From Candidatus Sacchlamyda saccharinae (GTDB lineage: Bacteria > Chlamydiota > Chlamydiia > Chlamydiales > Rhabdochlamydiaceae): 64,000 nucleotides of DNA. A program made the position numbers and the translations under genes. Shown piece by piece: positions 9,437 through 17,525 of the stretch (positions within the stretch are counted from its first letter, which is position 1; every line of letters begins with the position of its first letter). Location: assembly GCA_030408505.1 (NCBI GenBank), contig JAUHQI010000004.1, positions 930,001 to 994,000 of the forward strand, read 5' to 3'. A model generated the notes under the pieces. The model saw nothing but the letters and a program-made list of their open reading frames with translations. It did no database searches and was not told where the DNA came from.

Positions 9437-10633
9437 ATGAAACCTCTTCAGTCTCACGGGCATGTATTTGGCGGCAGTTTGCTTATCGCCGGAACCACCA
9501 TCGGTGTAGGTATGCTCGGGCTCCCCGTCGCAACTGGACCTGGAGGATTTCTCCCCTCGATCACTATCTACCTCATCTGCTGGGCCTTCATGCTCTGCAC
9601 CGGCCTCCTCCTTCTCGAAGTTTGCTCTTGGATGCCCGAAGACTCAAACCTCATCACGATGGCCAGTCGCATGCTCGGCAAGCCCGGCAAAATAGCTTGC
9701 TGGTTCATCTATCTCTTCCTTTTTGAGATGGTCATGATCGCCCACATTGCCGTTGGCGGTAGCATTAGTAATGAAATTTTTTCTGGGGGACTTGGCAGTG
9801 TCAATGCCATCATCCTCTATACCGTCCTATTCTCCCCTGTTGTATATCTCGGAACAAAAGCCGTTGATCGGATCAATATTTTCATGTTCTCAGGAGTGAT
9901 TATCTCCTATCTCTTGTTCCTTATCGTAGCGATTAAGCACGTGAACCTTGAGTTTCTTTCCGCACAGCACTGGGGAAAAATCTGGCTTGCTGTTCCCGTC
10001 CTCTTTACCTCGTTCACCTATCAGGTGATCATCCCCACCCTTGTCACCTATATGAAACGGGACTTTAAAAAAGTACGCCAGACGATCATTTACGGAACAA
10101 CGATCCCACTCGTTGTGTATGTTGTTTGGCAATTTTTGATTTTAGGAATCGTTCCCATTCAAGGGCCAAATGGCCTTTTGGAAGCGGCTGAAACAGGGAA
10201 AAATGCTGTTGAACCGCTCAAACACTTTATCCAGAGTAATATTGTCGTTGGCATCGGGAAAGCCTTTGGTTTCTTCGCGATGACAGCTTCCTACATCGCC
10301 TTGTCCCTAGCTTTTGTTGACTTCCTCGCAGATGGGCTCAATGTAAAGAAAACCGGACACCGCAAAACCGTTCTTTGCTTGATGGTCTTTGTCCCTCCCC
10401 TACTTGTCACTTTGATCAATGACGGCATCTTCCTTACAGCACTTGGCTATGCAGGAGGTATTAGCTGCGCGATCCTCTTTGGTATTTACCCCCCTCTAAT
10501 GGTGTGGATCGGTCGCTACCGAAAAGGCTATTCCACTGGAAGACAGATTCCCGGGGGCAAAGTGTTCCTTGCGTCTCTCATCTTCCTGATGATTTTGGAG
10601 TTGGGAATTGAAATCGTTCCGAAATTTATTTAG
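9437..10633 (+). CDS. tyrP: Aromatic amino acid (tyrosine/tryptophan) permease, TyrP-like
   Basis: HAAAP-family inner membrane transporter of about 11 helices; in Chlamydia TyrP imports aromatic amino acids from the host. The first helix contains GTTIGVGMLGLP, the family's substrate-site glycine-rich signature. I place the start at the ATG at 9437 (MKPLQSHGHV); an in-frame ATG at 9398 adds 13 residues. The final 26 bases overlap the next gene. Substrate among Tyr/Trp is inferred from family only. Confidence 0.85.
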   Translation: MKPLQSHGHVFGGSLLIAGTTIGVGMLGLPVATGPGGFLPSITIYLICWAFMLCTGLLLLEVCSWMPEDSNLITMASRMLGKPGKIACWFIYLFLFEMVMIAHIAVGGSISNEIFSGGLGSVNAIILYTVLFSPVVYLGTKAVDRINIFMFSGVIISYLLFLIVAIKHVNLEFLSAQHWGKIWLAVPVLFTSFTYQVIIPTLVTYMKRDFKKVRQTIIYGTTIPLVVYVVWQFLILGIVPIQGPNGLLEAAETGKNAVEPLKHFIQSNIVVGIGKAFGFFAMTASYIALSLAFVDFLADGLNVKKTGHRKTVLCLMVFVPPLLVTLINDGIFLTALGYAGGISCAILFGIYPPLMVWIGRYRKGYSTGRQIPGGKVFLASLIFLMILELGIEIVPKFI

Positions 10634-11672
10634 CCTTGTTGTAGCTGCTTCAACTTGCTACGCCTCTACGGACCCTCTGCCTCCGATAGACGATCAGTGC
10701 CTAGGGCCTTGGTTTACCGGACCCCTCCTTGCTCCTGCAGGACACACTATTCCCCCCGGATATATCAATATAGAACCCTATGTTTTTTATACCGTGCGAA
10801 CGGGATTTTACGACGCTGATTGGAAGACAATCAATCTGCCCAATTTCACAAGCGCCAATTTTCAAATGATCTTTTATATGGGGATTACAAATAGATTGGA
10901 TATCCAGATAGTTCCCCAGGCAACATGGAACCAAACAGAAAATGTTTCTTCCCTCGAATTTAACGATTTTTCAGCTCAACTAGACTTTCAACTCATTGAA
11001 AATGAATCGACACCTAGCATACCTGCACTAAAATTCTACGTCAGAGAGAGCTTCCCCACCGGTCGATACGAGCGCCTTGATCCTGAGCAGCGCCTAACTG
11101 ATTCCGGTGGCAGCGGCAGTTTTGAAACTACTCTTGGGCTTGTCACCACAGCCACTCACGAATTTAGCGGGTGCCACTTCTTCAATTGGCGACTCAACGG
11201 CTATGTCACTCTACCCACAAATGTAGATGTCAAAGGGGTCAGCAGCTACGGCGGTGCACCCGACACAGAAGGGACGATCAGTCCTGGGATTGTCTACGGG
11301 GGTATTTTTGCAATTCAGTATAACCTTACCGACCATTGGGCAATAGCAGTCGATCTGGAAGGACTATATGGAGAAGCGACCACCTTTAAAGGATTTTCTG
11401 GCGAAAAGGCTCCAGCTACTCCTATTCCAGTAGTTCTTGGCAATCCGAAAAACGCTTCTTTCAGTATCGCACCTGCCATCGAATACAACTTCAACGGCCA
11501 TATTGGAATCATTGCCGGTGGCTGGCTCACCTTCGCCGGCCGCAACACTCCGCAGTTTTACAGTGGAGTGCTTGCCATCAACTACTATGGCCCAATCAAG
11601 GAAGGAAGCGCACGTAAATTCCGTACCCGAGGGGGTAGCGGCGGCTCAGCTGGCGGTGGTGGTGGCCGCTAG
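10608..11672 (+). CDS. Secreted, probably outer-membrane, protein (phenol-MetA-like barrel)
   Basis: Starts at a TTG (10608) inside tyrP, with GGAG about 9 bases upstream. The first 19 residues form a Sec signal peptide ending CYA. The rest is rich in aromatic, Gly and Asn/Thr residues in alternating strands (MGITNRLDIQIVP, LKFYVRESFPTGRY), like the MetA-pathway barrel family PF13557. Oddly it does not end in Phe; it carries a Gly/Ser/Arg tail of about 16 residues (GGSAGGGGGR). The 3' end overlaps ppsA convergently by 27 bp. Function unknown. Confidence 0.65.
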   Translation: MKSFRNLFSLVVAASTCYASTDPLPPIDDQCLGPWFTGPLLAPAGHTIPPGYINIEPYVFYTVRTGFYDADWKTINLPNFTSANFQMIFYMGITNRLDIQIVPQATWNQTENVSSLEFNDFSAQLDFQLIENESTPSIPALKFYVRESFPTGRYERLDPEQRLTDSGGSGSFETTLGLVTTATHEFSGCHFFNWRLNGYVTLPTNVDVKGVSSYGGAPDTEGTISPGIVYGGIFAIQYNLTDHWAIAVDLEGLYGEATTFKGFSGEKAPATPIPVVLGNPKNASFSIAPAIEYNFNGHIGIIAGGWLTFAGRNTPQFYSGVLAINYYGPIKEGSARKFRTRGGSGGSAGGGGGR

Positions 11673-13967
11673 TCTTTTGATCACGCCAATCACGCTATCA
11701 GGATTGAGGGAGATCGAATTGATGCCAGCTTCAACGAGGAAGGCGGCGAAGTCGGGGTAGTCGCTTGGCGCTTGACCGCAGATGCCGATCTTCTTCCCCT
11801 TTTTGCGCGCCACTTTGATCACTTGCCGGATCATCTGTTTCACCGATTCGTTCCGTTCATCAAAGAGTGTGGCCAAATCTTCTGCATCGCGATCAACGCC
11901 AAGAACCAGCTGGGTGAGATCATTTGAACCGATTGAAAAACCATCAAAGCGATCGGCAAACTCTTCAGCTTGGATGACGTTCGAAGGGATCTCGCACATC
12001 ACATAAATCTTAAGGTCTTTTCGTTTGAGCCCTTCATCGGCCATCACTTTGAGCACTTTGTCTGCCTCGTCTGGCGTGCGGCAAAAAGGGATCATGACCA
12101 GAACATTGTCAAAGCCCATTTTCTCGCGCACCCGTTTGATGGCTTTGCACTCGAGGGCAAACCCTTCTTGGTATCTAGGGCTGTAGTAACGGGAGGCGCC
12201 CCGAAAGCCTAGCATCGGATTGTCTTCTTTTGGTTCAAAGGCGGTCCCACCGATAAGACCGGCGTATTCGTTGGTTTTGAAATCGCTCATCCGGACGATG
12301 ACAGGGTGCGGGTAAACCGAAGCTGCAATCTTTCCAATGCCAAGTGCAAGGTTCTCAATGAAATGCTCTTGCTTGCTCTTGTAAGCACGGGTGATCTCTT
12401 CAATCTCCTGACGTACTTTAGCGTCTTTGATTTTCCGAAAGTGGACGAGGGCCATTGGGTGGATCTTGATCTGATTGGTGATGATGAATTCCATCCTAGC
12501 TAACCCCACTCCCTTAACGGGGAGCTGCCACCAGCGCAGAGCCTCATGTGGACTGGCTAAGTTTAGCATTATATCTGTTTTCACCTTAGGAAGGCTTTTT
12601 AGGTCGATCTCTTTTTCTTCAAAAGGGATTTTCCCCTCGTATACATTCCCAATATCCCCTTCTGCACAAGAGAGGGTGATCTCTTTGCCCTCGGCAAGCT
12701 TCTTTGTCCCGTCGTTGCTTCCTACAATTGCGGGAACTCCCAGCTCTCTTGAGACGATCGCAGCATGTGACGTGCGCCCCCCATGATCGGTGATGATGCC
12801 ACTGGCCTGTTTCATAATGGGGACCCAATCGGGCGAGGTCATCTCGGTCACTAAGATCGACCCTGGCTTAAAATCTTTGATCTTAGCCACGGACCGGATC
12901 ACTTGCACCTTTCCCTGAACAACTGCTTGTCCAATGGCAAGACCCTGCAACAGCTTTTTCCCTGTTTTTTGCAGCGCATAGGTTTTAAAAGTGGATTCTT
13001 TTCTTTGTGATTGGACCGTCTCTGGTCTTGCTTGCACAATGAATAGCTCCTTACGTTTTCCATCTAGGGCCCACTCGATATCCATCGGTTTTTTATAATG
13101 CTCTTCAATCTGCACCGCCCATTTGGCCAATTGCAAAATCTGCGTGTCATTGATGGCGAACTTTTGTGCTTTTGCCGGCTCGAGCTTGATATTTCTAGTA
13201 CCTCCTTTGCGGTACACCATCTTCAGAGCTTTCCTGCCCAAGATCTTCTCGACAATCGGCGACTTACCTTTCTTTGTGAGAAAGGGCTTATATACCATGA
13301 ACTCATCGGGTTCGATGGTTCCTTGCACCACATTTTCTCCAAGACCAAACGCCGCATTGATCACAACCATATCGGGAAAGCCTGTCTCAGTGTCTAGGGT
13401 AAAGAGAACACCTGAGCTCCCCTCATCGGAGCGGACCATTTTTTGGATCCCTACAGAGAGAGCCACCTGGTCGTGGGCAAATCCCTTTTCTTCTCGGTAG
13501 GCAATGGCCCGGTCGGTGAAAAGGGAGGCATAGCATTTTTTACAGGCCAAAAGAAGAGCCTTCTCTCCCACTATATTAAGATAACTCTCCTGTTGGCCAG
13601 CAAAACTCGCTTCTGGCAAATCTTCGGCCGTCGCGCTGCTGCGTACCGCCACATCAAGCTGCAACTTCCTATACTTGCCGCATAACTTGCGGTAGGATTT
13701 GACGATCTCCTGGCGCAGTTCTTTGGGAAAAGTCCCTTTCATCACAGCCTTTCTGGCCGCAGCACCTTTCATGCGAAAAATTTTAGGCCGCAGGTGATTG
13801 TGATCTAAAAATGCATGAAACCCTTCAGCGGTTGTGGCAAAGCCCAACGGGACGCGGATCCCCTTCTTCTTCAAAGTGCGGATCATCTCCCCTAAAGAAG
13901 CGTTCTTTCCCCCTACCACAGGTACATCATCTATCCCTAATTCATCAAACATCCGTATATATTTCAT
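11646..13967 (-). CDS. ppsA: Phosphoenolpyruvate synthase (pyruvate, water dikinase)
   Basis: Converts pyruvate, ATP and water to PEP, AMP and phosphate. Domains in order are an N-terminal ATP-grasp/PPDK region (RSSATAEDLPEASFAGQQES), the swivelling phosphohistidine domain with GGRTSHAAIVSREL near residue 400, and the C-terminal PEP/TIM barrel ending GICGQAPSDYP with SLNPDS. At 773 residues it is full length. A TATATA box lies 7 bases before the ATG, placing the transcript start about 1 base upstream of translation. It allows gluconeogenic growth on host pyruvate or amino acids, which is uncommon in Chlamydiaceae. Confidence 0.95.
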   Translation of the reverse strand: MKYIRMFDELGIDDVPVVGGKNASLGEMIRTLKKKGIRVPLGFATTAEGFHAFLDHNHLRPKIFRMKGAAARKAVMKGTFPKELRQEIVKSYRKLCGKYRKLQLDVAVRSSATAEDLPEASFAGQQESYLNIVGEKALLLACKKCYASLFTDRAIAYREEKGFAHDQVALSVGIQKMVRSDEGSSGVLFTLDTETGFPDMVVINAAFGLGENVVQGTIEPDEFMVYKPFLTKKGKSPIVEKILGRKALKMVYRKGGTRNIKLEPAKAQKFAINDTQILQLAKWAVQIEEHYKKPMDIEWALDGKRKELFIVQARPETVQSQRKESTFKTYALQKTGKKLLQGLAIGQAVVQGKVQVIRSVAKIKDFKPGSILVTEMTSPDWVPIMKQASGIITDHGGRTSHAAIVSRELGVPAIVGSNDGTKKLAEGKEITLSCAEGDIGNVYEGKIPFEEKEIDLKSLPKVKTDIMLNLASPHEALRWWQLPVKGVGLARMEFIITNQIKIHPMALVHFRKIKDAKVRQEIEEITRAYKSKQEHFIENLALGIGKIAASVYPHPVIVRMSDFKTNEYAGLIGGTAFEPKEDNPMLGFRGASRYYSPRYQEGFALECKAIKRVREKMGFDNVLVMIPFCRTPDEADKVLKVMADEGLKRKDLKIYVMCEIPSNVIQAEEFADRFDGFSIGSNDLTQLVLGVDRDAEDLATLFDERNESVKQMIRQVIKVARKKGKKIGICGQAPSDYPDFAAFLVEAGINSISLNPDSVIGVIKRLAATTTAS

Positions 13968-13970
13968 AAC

Positions 13971-14000
13971 TTGATATATAGCTTCCTTTGGGAATATAAT
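13971..14000 (+). promoter_or_regulatory. Promoter of the cysteine-cluster gene; predicted leaderless
   Basis: TTGATA (13971-13976), an 18-base spacer and a perfect TATAAT (13995-14000). The expected transcription start, seven bases after the hexamer, is 14007, the A of the ATG. No Shine-Dalgarno site can fit. Confidence 0.6.
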
Positions 14001-14006
14001 AAACAG

Positions 14007-14519
14007 ATGGATTTAGAAGATTTAGCTTTCAATGCAGGAGATGCGACCTCCCCGCCCGAGACAAACATCCCGCCTCAAAAGGTTCCCGGTTGGATCCGTT
14101 GGCCCCTGCGCGCCTTCTTCCTCCCGTTTGTCCTTCTCGACGTATCCATGCAAAAATTTGCTAAAATCCTAATCCCCCCGCCCTATGTCCAAAAAGGCCA
14201 ATGCAAAAAGAGGGGCAACTGCTGCTACTATATTATGATTCGCAAGCCCAAAGGGCTTCTTGGGTGGTTATTTCTTTTCTGGAATACCGAGTTTCAAGGC
14301 TTTTATCCCAGAAAAAACGAGGTCTACGAATACGAGGGCAACCGAGTGATGATCATGGGTTGCCGGTATCTACAAAAGGACGGAAGCTGCAAGCATTACA
14401 AGCTCCGCCCTATGGTCTGTCGAAAATGGCCGGTGATCCAACACTTTGGAATGCCACGCATCTTAAAGGGGTGTGGTTTCCGCGCAGAGCCTCGAAAAAA
14501 ACTACACGTATTAAAATAA
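14007..14519 (+). CDS. YkgJ-like cysteine-cluster (metal-binding) protein
   Basis: The 170-residue protein has a hydrophobic amphipathic segment near residue 35, then CKKRGNCCYY, MGCRYL, GSCKHYKLRPMVCRKWP and GCGF, the CxxxxxCC...C...C spacing of the Zn/Fe-chelating YkgJ family (PF03692). Function of that family is poorly known; a metal site, possibly Fe-S, is likely. The ATG at 14007 is favoured over one at 13971 because the promoter hexamer lies between them. It precedes the LigD genes by 18 bp and may be co-transcribed with them. Confidence 0.75.
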   Translation: MDLEDLAFNAGDATSPPETNIPPQKVPGWIRWPLRAFFLPFVLLDVSMQKFAKILIPPPYVQKGQCKKRGNCCYYIMIRKPKGLLGWLFLFWNTEFQGFYPRKNEVYEYEGNRVMIMGCRYLQKDGSCKHYKLRPMVCRKWPVIQHFGMPRILKGCGFRAEPRKKLHVLK

Positions 14520-14537
14520 TTTATTTATATGTAGGCT

Positions 14538-15008
14538 ATGAGCCTATCTCCCTACCGCAAACGGCGCAAGTTCACCAAAACTCCCGAGCCAAAAGGTGCA
14601 AAGAAAGCGCCCAGCAAGGAGCCAATTTTTGTCGTCCAAAAGCACTATGCTAGAAGTACCCACTTCGACCTTCGTCTAGAAATGGGTGGCGTCCTCAAAT
14701 CTTGGGCAGTACCCAAAGGCTTTCCCAAACGGATAGGCGAAAAACATCTTGCAATTCTGACGGAAAATCACCCGATGGCATATGCCAAGTTTGAAGGGAT
14801 CATCCCCGAAGGCGAGTATGGGGCGGGCAAGGTGGTCATCTGGGACAAGGGGACCTATTCCAATGTCAAAACCGGTTCGATGGCCAAATGTTTCAAAGAG
14901 GGAAAGATCGAATTTCGGGCCCATGGCAATAAACTAAAAGGGACCTATGCCCTTATCCACTTCAAGGAGAAAAATTGGCTCCTGATCAAGGTGAGGACAA
15001 AGCGTTGA
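14538..15008 (+). CDS. ligD: LigD 3'-phosphoesterase domain as a stand-alone protein
   Basis: 156 residues comprising only the PE domain of bacterial LigD, which trims 3'-phosphate and 3'-ribonucleotide ends before non-homologous end joining. The catalytic signature HYARSTHFDLRLE is present (H36, H42, D44), with GVLKSWAVPKG and EGEYGAGKVVIWD following as in LigD. The stop overlaps the TTG start of the ligase gene. In most bacteria this domain is fused to the ligase and polymerase domains; here it is one of three separate overlapping genes. Confidence 0.9.
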   Translation: MSLSPYRKRRKFTKTPEPKGAKKAPSKEPIFVVQKHYARSTHFDLRLEMGGVLKSWAVPKGFPKRIGEKHLAILTENHPMAYAKFEGIIPEGEYGAGKVVIWDKGTYSNVKTGSMAKCFKEGKIEFRAHGNKLKGTYALIHFKEKNWLLIKVRTKR

Positions 15009-15886
15009 AGCCAAGATTTATCAAACCAGAGCTTGCTACCCTCACAGAAAACTATTTCTCAGATAAGGACTGGATCTATGAGGAGAAGTTTGATGGGATC
15101 CGGTGTATTGCCGTAAAGTCAGGCGGCAAGGTCTCCCTCTATTCTCGCAATCACAAATCTCTAAACAAAGATTTTCCAGAAGTTGTGAAAGCCTTGGAGG
15201 CCAAAAGGGGTAGAGACTTTGTGGTCGATGGCGAAGTCGTTGCCTACGAAGGAAAGGTGACGAGCTTTTCTAAATTGCAGCAACGAAAGAAAGAAAAGGT
15301 CAAGATCTACTATTTTCTCTTCGACTTGCTCGTTTGGGGAGAAGAAGACCTTCGAAAAGAATCCCTGCTCGAAAGAAAAAAGCAACTTAAGACCCACTTC
15401 CCTTTTGGGGGAACCATCCGCTATACCACCCACATCAAGAAGCGGGGCGAGGAGTTCTACATGCGAGCATGCAAAAAAGGGCTCGAGGGGATCATCGCCA
15501 AAAATGCCCAATCGAAGTACCAAAGCAAGCGGACCCGGAACTGGCTAAAGTTTAAGTGCTCAGTCTCAGATGAATTTGTGATAGGGGGCTTCACCAAACC
15601 AAAAGGCTCACGCGTGGGTTTTGGCGCTCTGCTTGTCGGCTACTACGACAAGGGTGCGTTTAAGTATGCTGGCAAGGTCGGGACGGGATACAATACCAGT
15701 TTACTAAAATCGTTAGGAGCTAAGCTTAAAAAACTAGAACGAAAAAGTTGCCCGTTTACGACCATTCCCAAACAAAAAGATGTCCACTTTGTTCGCCCCT
15801 CTCTCGCATGCATTGTAGGTTTTACCGAGTGGACCAATGATAAAAAGCTTCGCCATCCGAGGTTTTTGGGGCTCTGTAAAAAATGA
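15005..15886 (+). CDS. ligD: ATP-dependent DNA ligase (LigD ligase domain)
   Basis: 293 residues from a TTG at 15005 (overlap TTGA with the phosphoesterase gene); a longer start at 14975 is possible. Nucleotidyltransferase motif I is EEKFDGIR with the adenylated lysine at about residue 28; DGEVVAY, GLEGIIAK and NWLKFKC are motifs III, IV and V, and an OB-fold domain follows from about residue 195. It seals double-strand breaks in NHEJ or acts in other repair. The stop overlaps the polymerase gene start (ATGA). Confidence 0.92.
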   Translation: MKPRFIKPELATLTENYFSDKDWIYEEKFDGIRCIAVKSGGKVSLYSRNHKSLNKDFPEVVKALEAKRGRDFVVDGEVVAYEGKVTSFSKLQQRKKEKVKIYYFLFDLLVWGEEDLRKESLLERKKQLKTHFPFGGTIRYTTHIKKRGEEFYMRACKKGLEGIIAKNAQSKYQSKRTRNWLKFKCSVSDEFVIGGFTKPKGSRVGFGALLVGYYDKGAFKYAGKVGTGYNTSLLKSLGAKLKKLERKSCPFTTIPKQKDVHFVRPSLACIVGFTEWTNDKKLRHPRFLGLCKK

Positions 15887-16713
15887 AAGTAGAAATCACC
15901 CATCCAGATAAGGTTCTTTTTCCAAAAGAGAAGATCACAAAGAAGGAATTGGCAGACTACTATGCAGCCGCTGCCAGACTGATGGTCCCCCACTTAAAAA
16001 ATCGTCCGATCTCGATGAAGCGGTATCCAAAAGGAATCAAACAACCGGGATTTTTTCAAAAGAACGCCCCACAAGGACTCCCCTCCTGGATCAAAACTGC
16101 CCAAAATAACATGATCCTCTGCAACGACAAAAACACGCTCCTTTGGCTGGCCAATCAAAACTGCATTACTCCGCACATCTGGCTCTCACGAGTAGATAAA
16201 CCCGATTATCCCGATCGACTCATTTTCGATCTCGATCCGCCACAGAGAAAACCTTTTGCAAGTGTTGTGGAAGCCGCATTGCTTCTACGCAAAATCCTAG
16301 AGAAGAAATACAAACTCAAAACGTTTGTGATGACAACTGGCTCTAAAGGATTGCACGTCGTGGTCCCCATCAAGCGGACCCGCACCTTTGATGAGGTGCG
16401 CAGCTTTGCCAAGGAGGTTGCGGAAGAACTCGCCTCCGAAGATCCAAAAAAATTCACCACCGCCATGCGCAAAGAAAAGCGAAGAGGGCGGATCTATATC
16501 GATGTGATGCGCAACGCTCATGGAGCTACCGCTGTAGCCCCCTATTCGGTGCGCCCCAAAGAAGACGCGCCCATTGCTACACCGATCACTTGGGCCGAGC
16601 TCAAAAATCCTGAGCTCCGCTCCGACACCTACAGTATCCAAAACATCAAGCCACGCCTAAGGAGAAATCCTTGGGCACGAATAGAAGCTAGTGCCAAGAC
16701 TCTTCCCATCTAG
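15883..16713 (+). CDS. ligD: LigD polymerase/primase (AEP) domain as a stand-alone protein
   Basis: 276 residues of the archaeo-eukaryotic primase-type polymerase that fills gaps with NTPs in NHEJ. Catalytic acids are visible in FDLDPP (D116, D118) and YIDVMRN (D207), and the TGSKGLHV nucleotide-binding motif near 152-159 is intact. The C-terminus LRRNPWAR is duplicated about 420 bp downstream. No Ku gene is visible in this window, so partner protein and pathway completeness are unknown. Confidence 0.92.
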   Translation: MKVEITHPDKVLFPKEKITKKELADYYAAAARLMVPHLKNRPISMKRYPKGIKQPGFFQKNAPQGLPSWIKTAQNNMILCNDKNTLLWLANQNCITPHIWLSRVDKPDYPDRLIFDLDPPQRKPFASVVEAALLLRKILEKKYKLKTFVMTTGSKGLHVVVPIKRTRTFDEVRSFAKEVAEELASEDPKKFTTAMRKEKRRGRIYIDVMRNAHGATAVAPYSVRPKEDAPIATPITWAELKNPELRSDTYSIQNIKPRLRRNPWARIEASAKTLPI

Positions 16714-16982
16714 CCATGCGGACCAGATCCATCACTACGAAAGACTTGGCAGCACCGATCACGAAGACTTCTACACGTTTGCGTATTCCACGACGAATAT
16801 GCAAGAGCTCCGAAGACTGCCGTCGTCAATCCAAAAAACACGTGGTCACCCCATGCACACGAGCTTTGATAACACCTTCCAATCCAGGCGACTCCCATGC
16901 CAGCTGCAAAAACAGCCTCAACGGATGAAAGAAGTACATCGGTTGTTCCCGACACACCCATCCCAAAACAAACACCAGTCAT
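16710..16982 (-). CDS. Small two-helix membrane protein (hypothetical)
   Basis: 90 residues with two hydrophobic stretches (TDVLLSSVEAVFAAGMGVAWIG and VFFGLTTAVFGALAYS, given here only as landmarks) and a Cys-rich tail with RDRCC. The ATG is preceded by AGGAGGGG at proper spacing, which is why I accept it over the overlapping plus-strand frame. Its 3' end overlaps the LigD polymerase gene by 4 bases. The bilobed hydrophobic profile is like chlamydial inclusion membrane proteins, but there is no sequence proof. Confidence 0.5.
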   Translation of the reverse strand: MTGVCFGMGVSGTTDVLLSSVEAVFAAGMGVAWIGRCYQSSCAWGDHVFFGLTTAVFGALAYSSWNTQTCRSLRDRCCQVFRSDGSGPHG

Positions 16983-17040
16983 AACCCCTCCTAAATTTTT
17001 CGAACAGAATAGCAGAGCAAAAGAATTAATTTTCAGGTTC

Positions 17041-17157
17041 TCTCACACCTAAAACATCCCCAGTTTTCAGCCAACCTTAAGAAGAAATCCTTGGGCACGC
17101 ATGAACGCAAGTGCTCATAGTCTGAAAATGGCTAAAGAAGCAACATCACACCACTGA
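17041..17157 (+). pseudogene. Decayed duplicate of the LigD polymerase 3' end
   Basis: Bases 17041-17121 align with 16621-16701 at a constant offset of 420, about 69% identical over 80 bases. Translation of the second copy gives LRRNPWARMNASAHS against LRRNPWARIEASAKT in the intact gene, in the same frame, with an in-frame stop just upstream and a different C-terminus to the TGA at 17155. As with the intact gene, its end abuts a convergent small membrane-protein gene, suggesting duplication of the pair. Of the 163 bases between the two small genes this is the only recognisable content. Confidence 0.7.
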
Positions 17158-17472
17158 CTGCCGCGGGCAGCAACGTGCAAAGATCTGCGGCACGCGAGAA
17201 GAACCAGGAAGAGACTGATATCCAGCGCATCTGTCTTTGATCAGAATCCCGCCAACAAAACAAGCACCCCCGAGAATAACTAGTGGGGCGATACTGCTTA
17301 TTGTATAGATAACAGCCAGTACACCTGGATCACAATCTTGTTTTGAACACACTCCTAAGGTTACCCCAATTGCAACAAGTGATGCAACGGTACAGCACCC
17401 AAAACTAACCAAGAATCCAGCAGTTCCACCCCCATCTCCATCTCCTCCTGTACCCATCAACGCATTTTCCAT
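17146..17472 (-). CDS. Small two-helix membrane protein (possible inclusion-type)
   Basis: 108 residues: a Gly/Asp-rich N-terminus (MGTGGDGDGGG), two hydrophobic segments of 20-25 residues separated by about 10 polar residues (CSKQDCDP), and a tail with FARCCPRQ. GGAGG lies 8 bases before the ATG at 17472. It resembles the 90-residue neighbour in layout and in the CC-containing tail, so the two may be diverged copies. Inclusion-membrane location is a guess from the bilobed hydrophobicity. Confidence 0.6.
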   Translation of the reverse strand: MENALMGTGGDGDGGGTAGFLVSFGCCTVASLVAIGVTLGVCSKQDCDPGVLAVIYTISSIAPLVILGGACFVGGILIKDRCAGYQSLPGSSRVPQIFARCCPRQSVV

Positions 17473-17525
17473 AAAATCCTCCAAATGCAGGACATTGTAC
17501 ACTTACATACGAAATTGTACTAGAG

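Noticed and set aside
16691-16984. Plus-strand 97-residue frame after the LigD polymerase gene
   Set aside because: No ribosome site and no coding character; the opposite frame has AGGAGGGG and hydrophobic helices.
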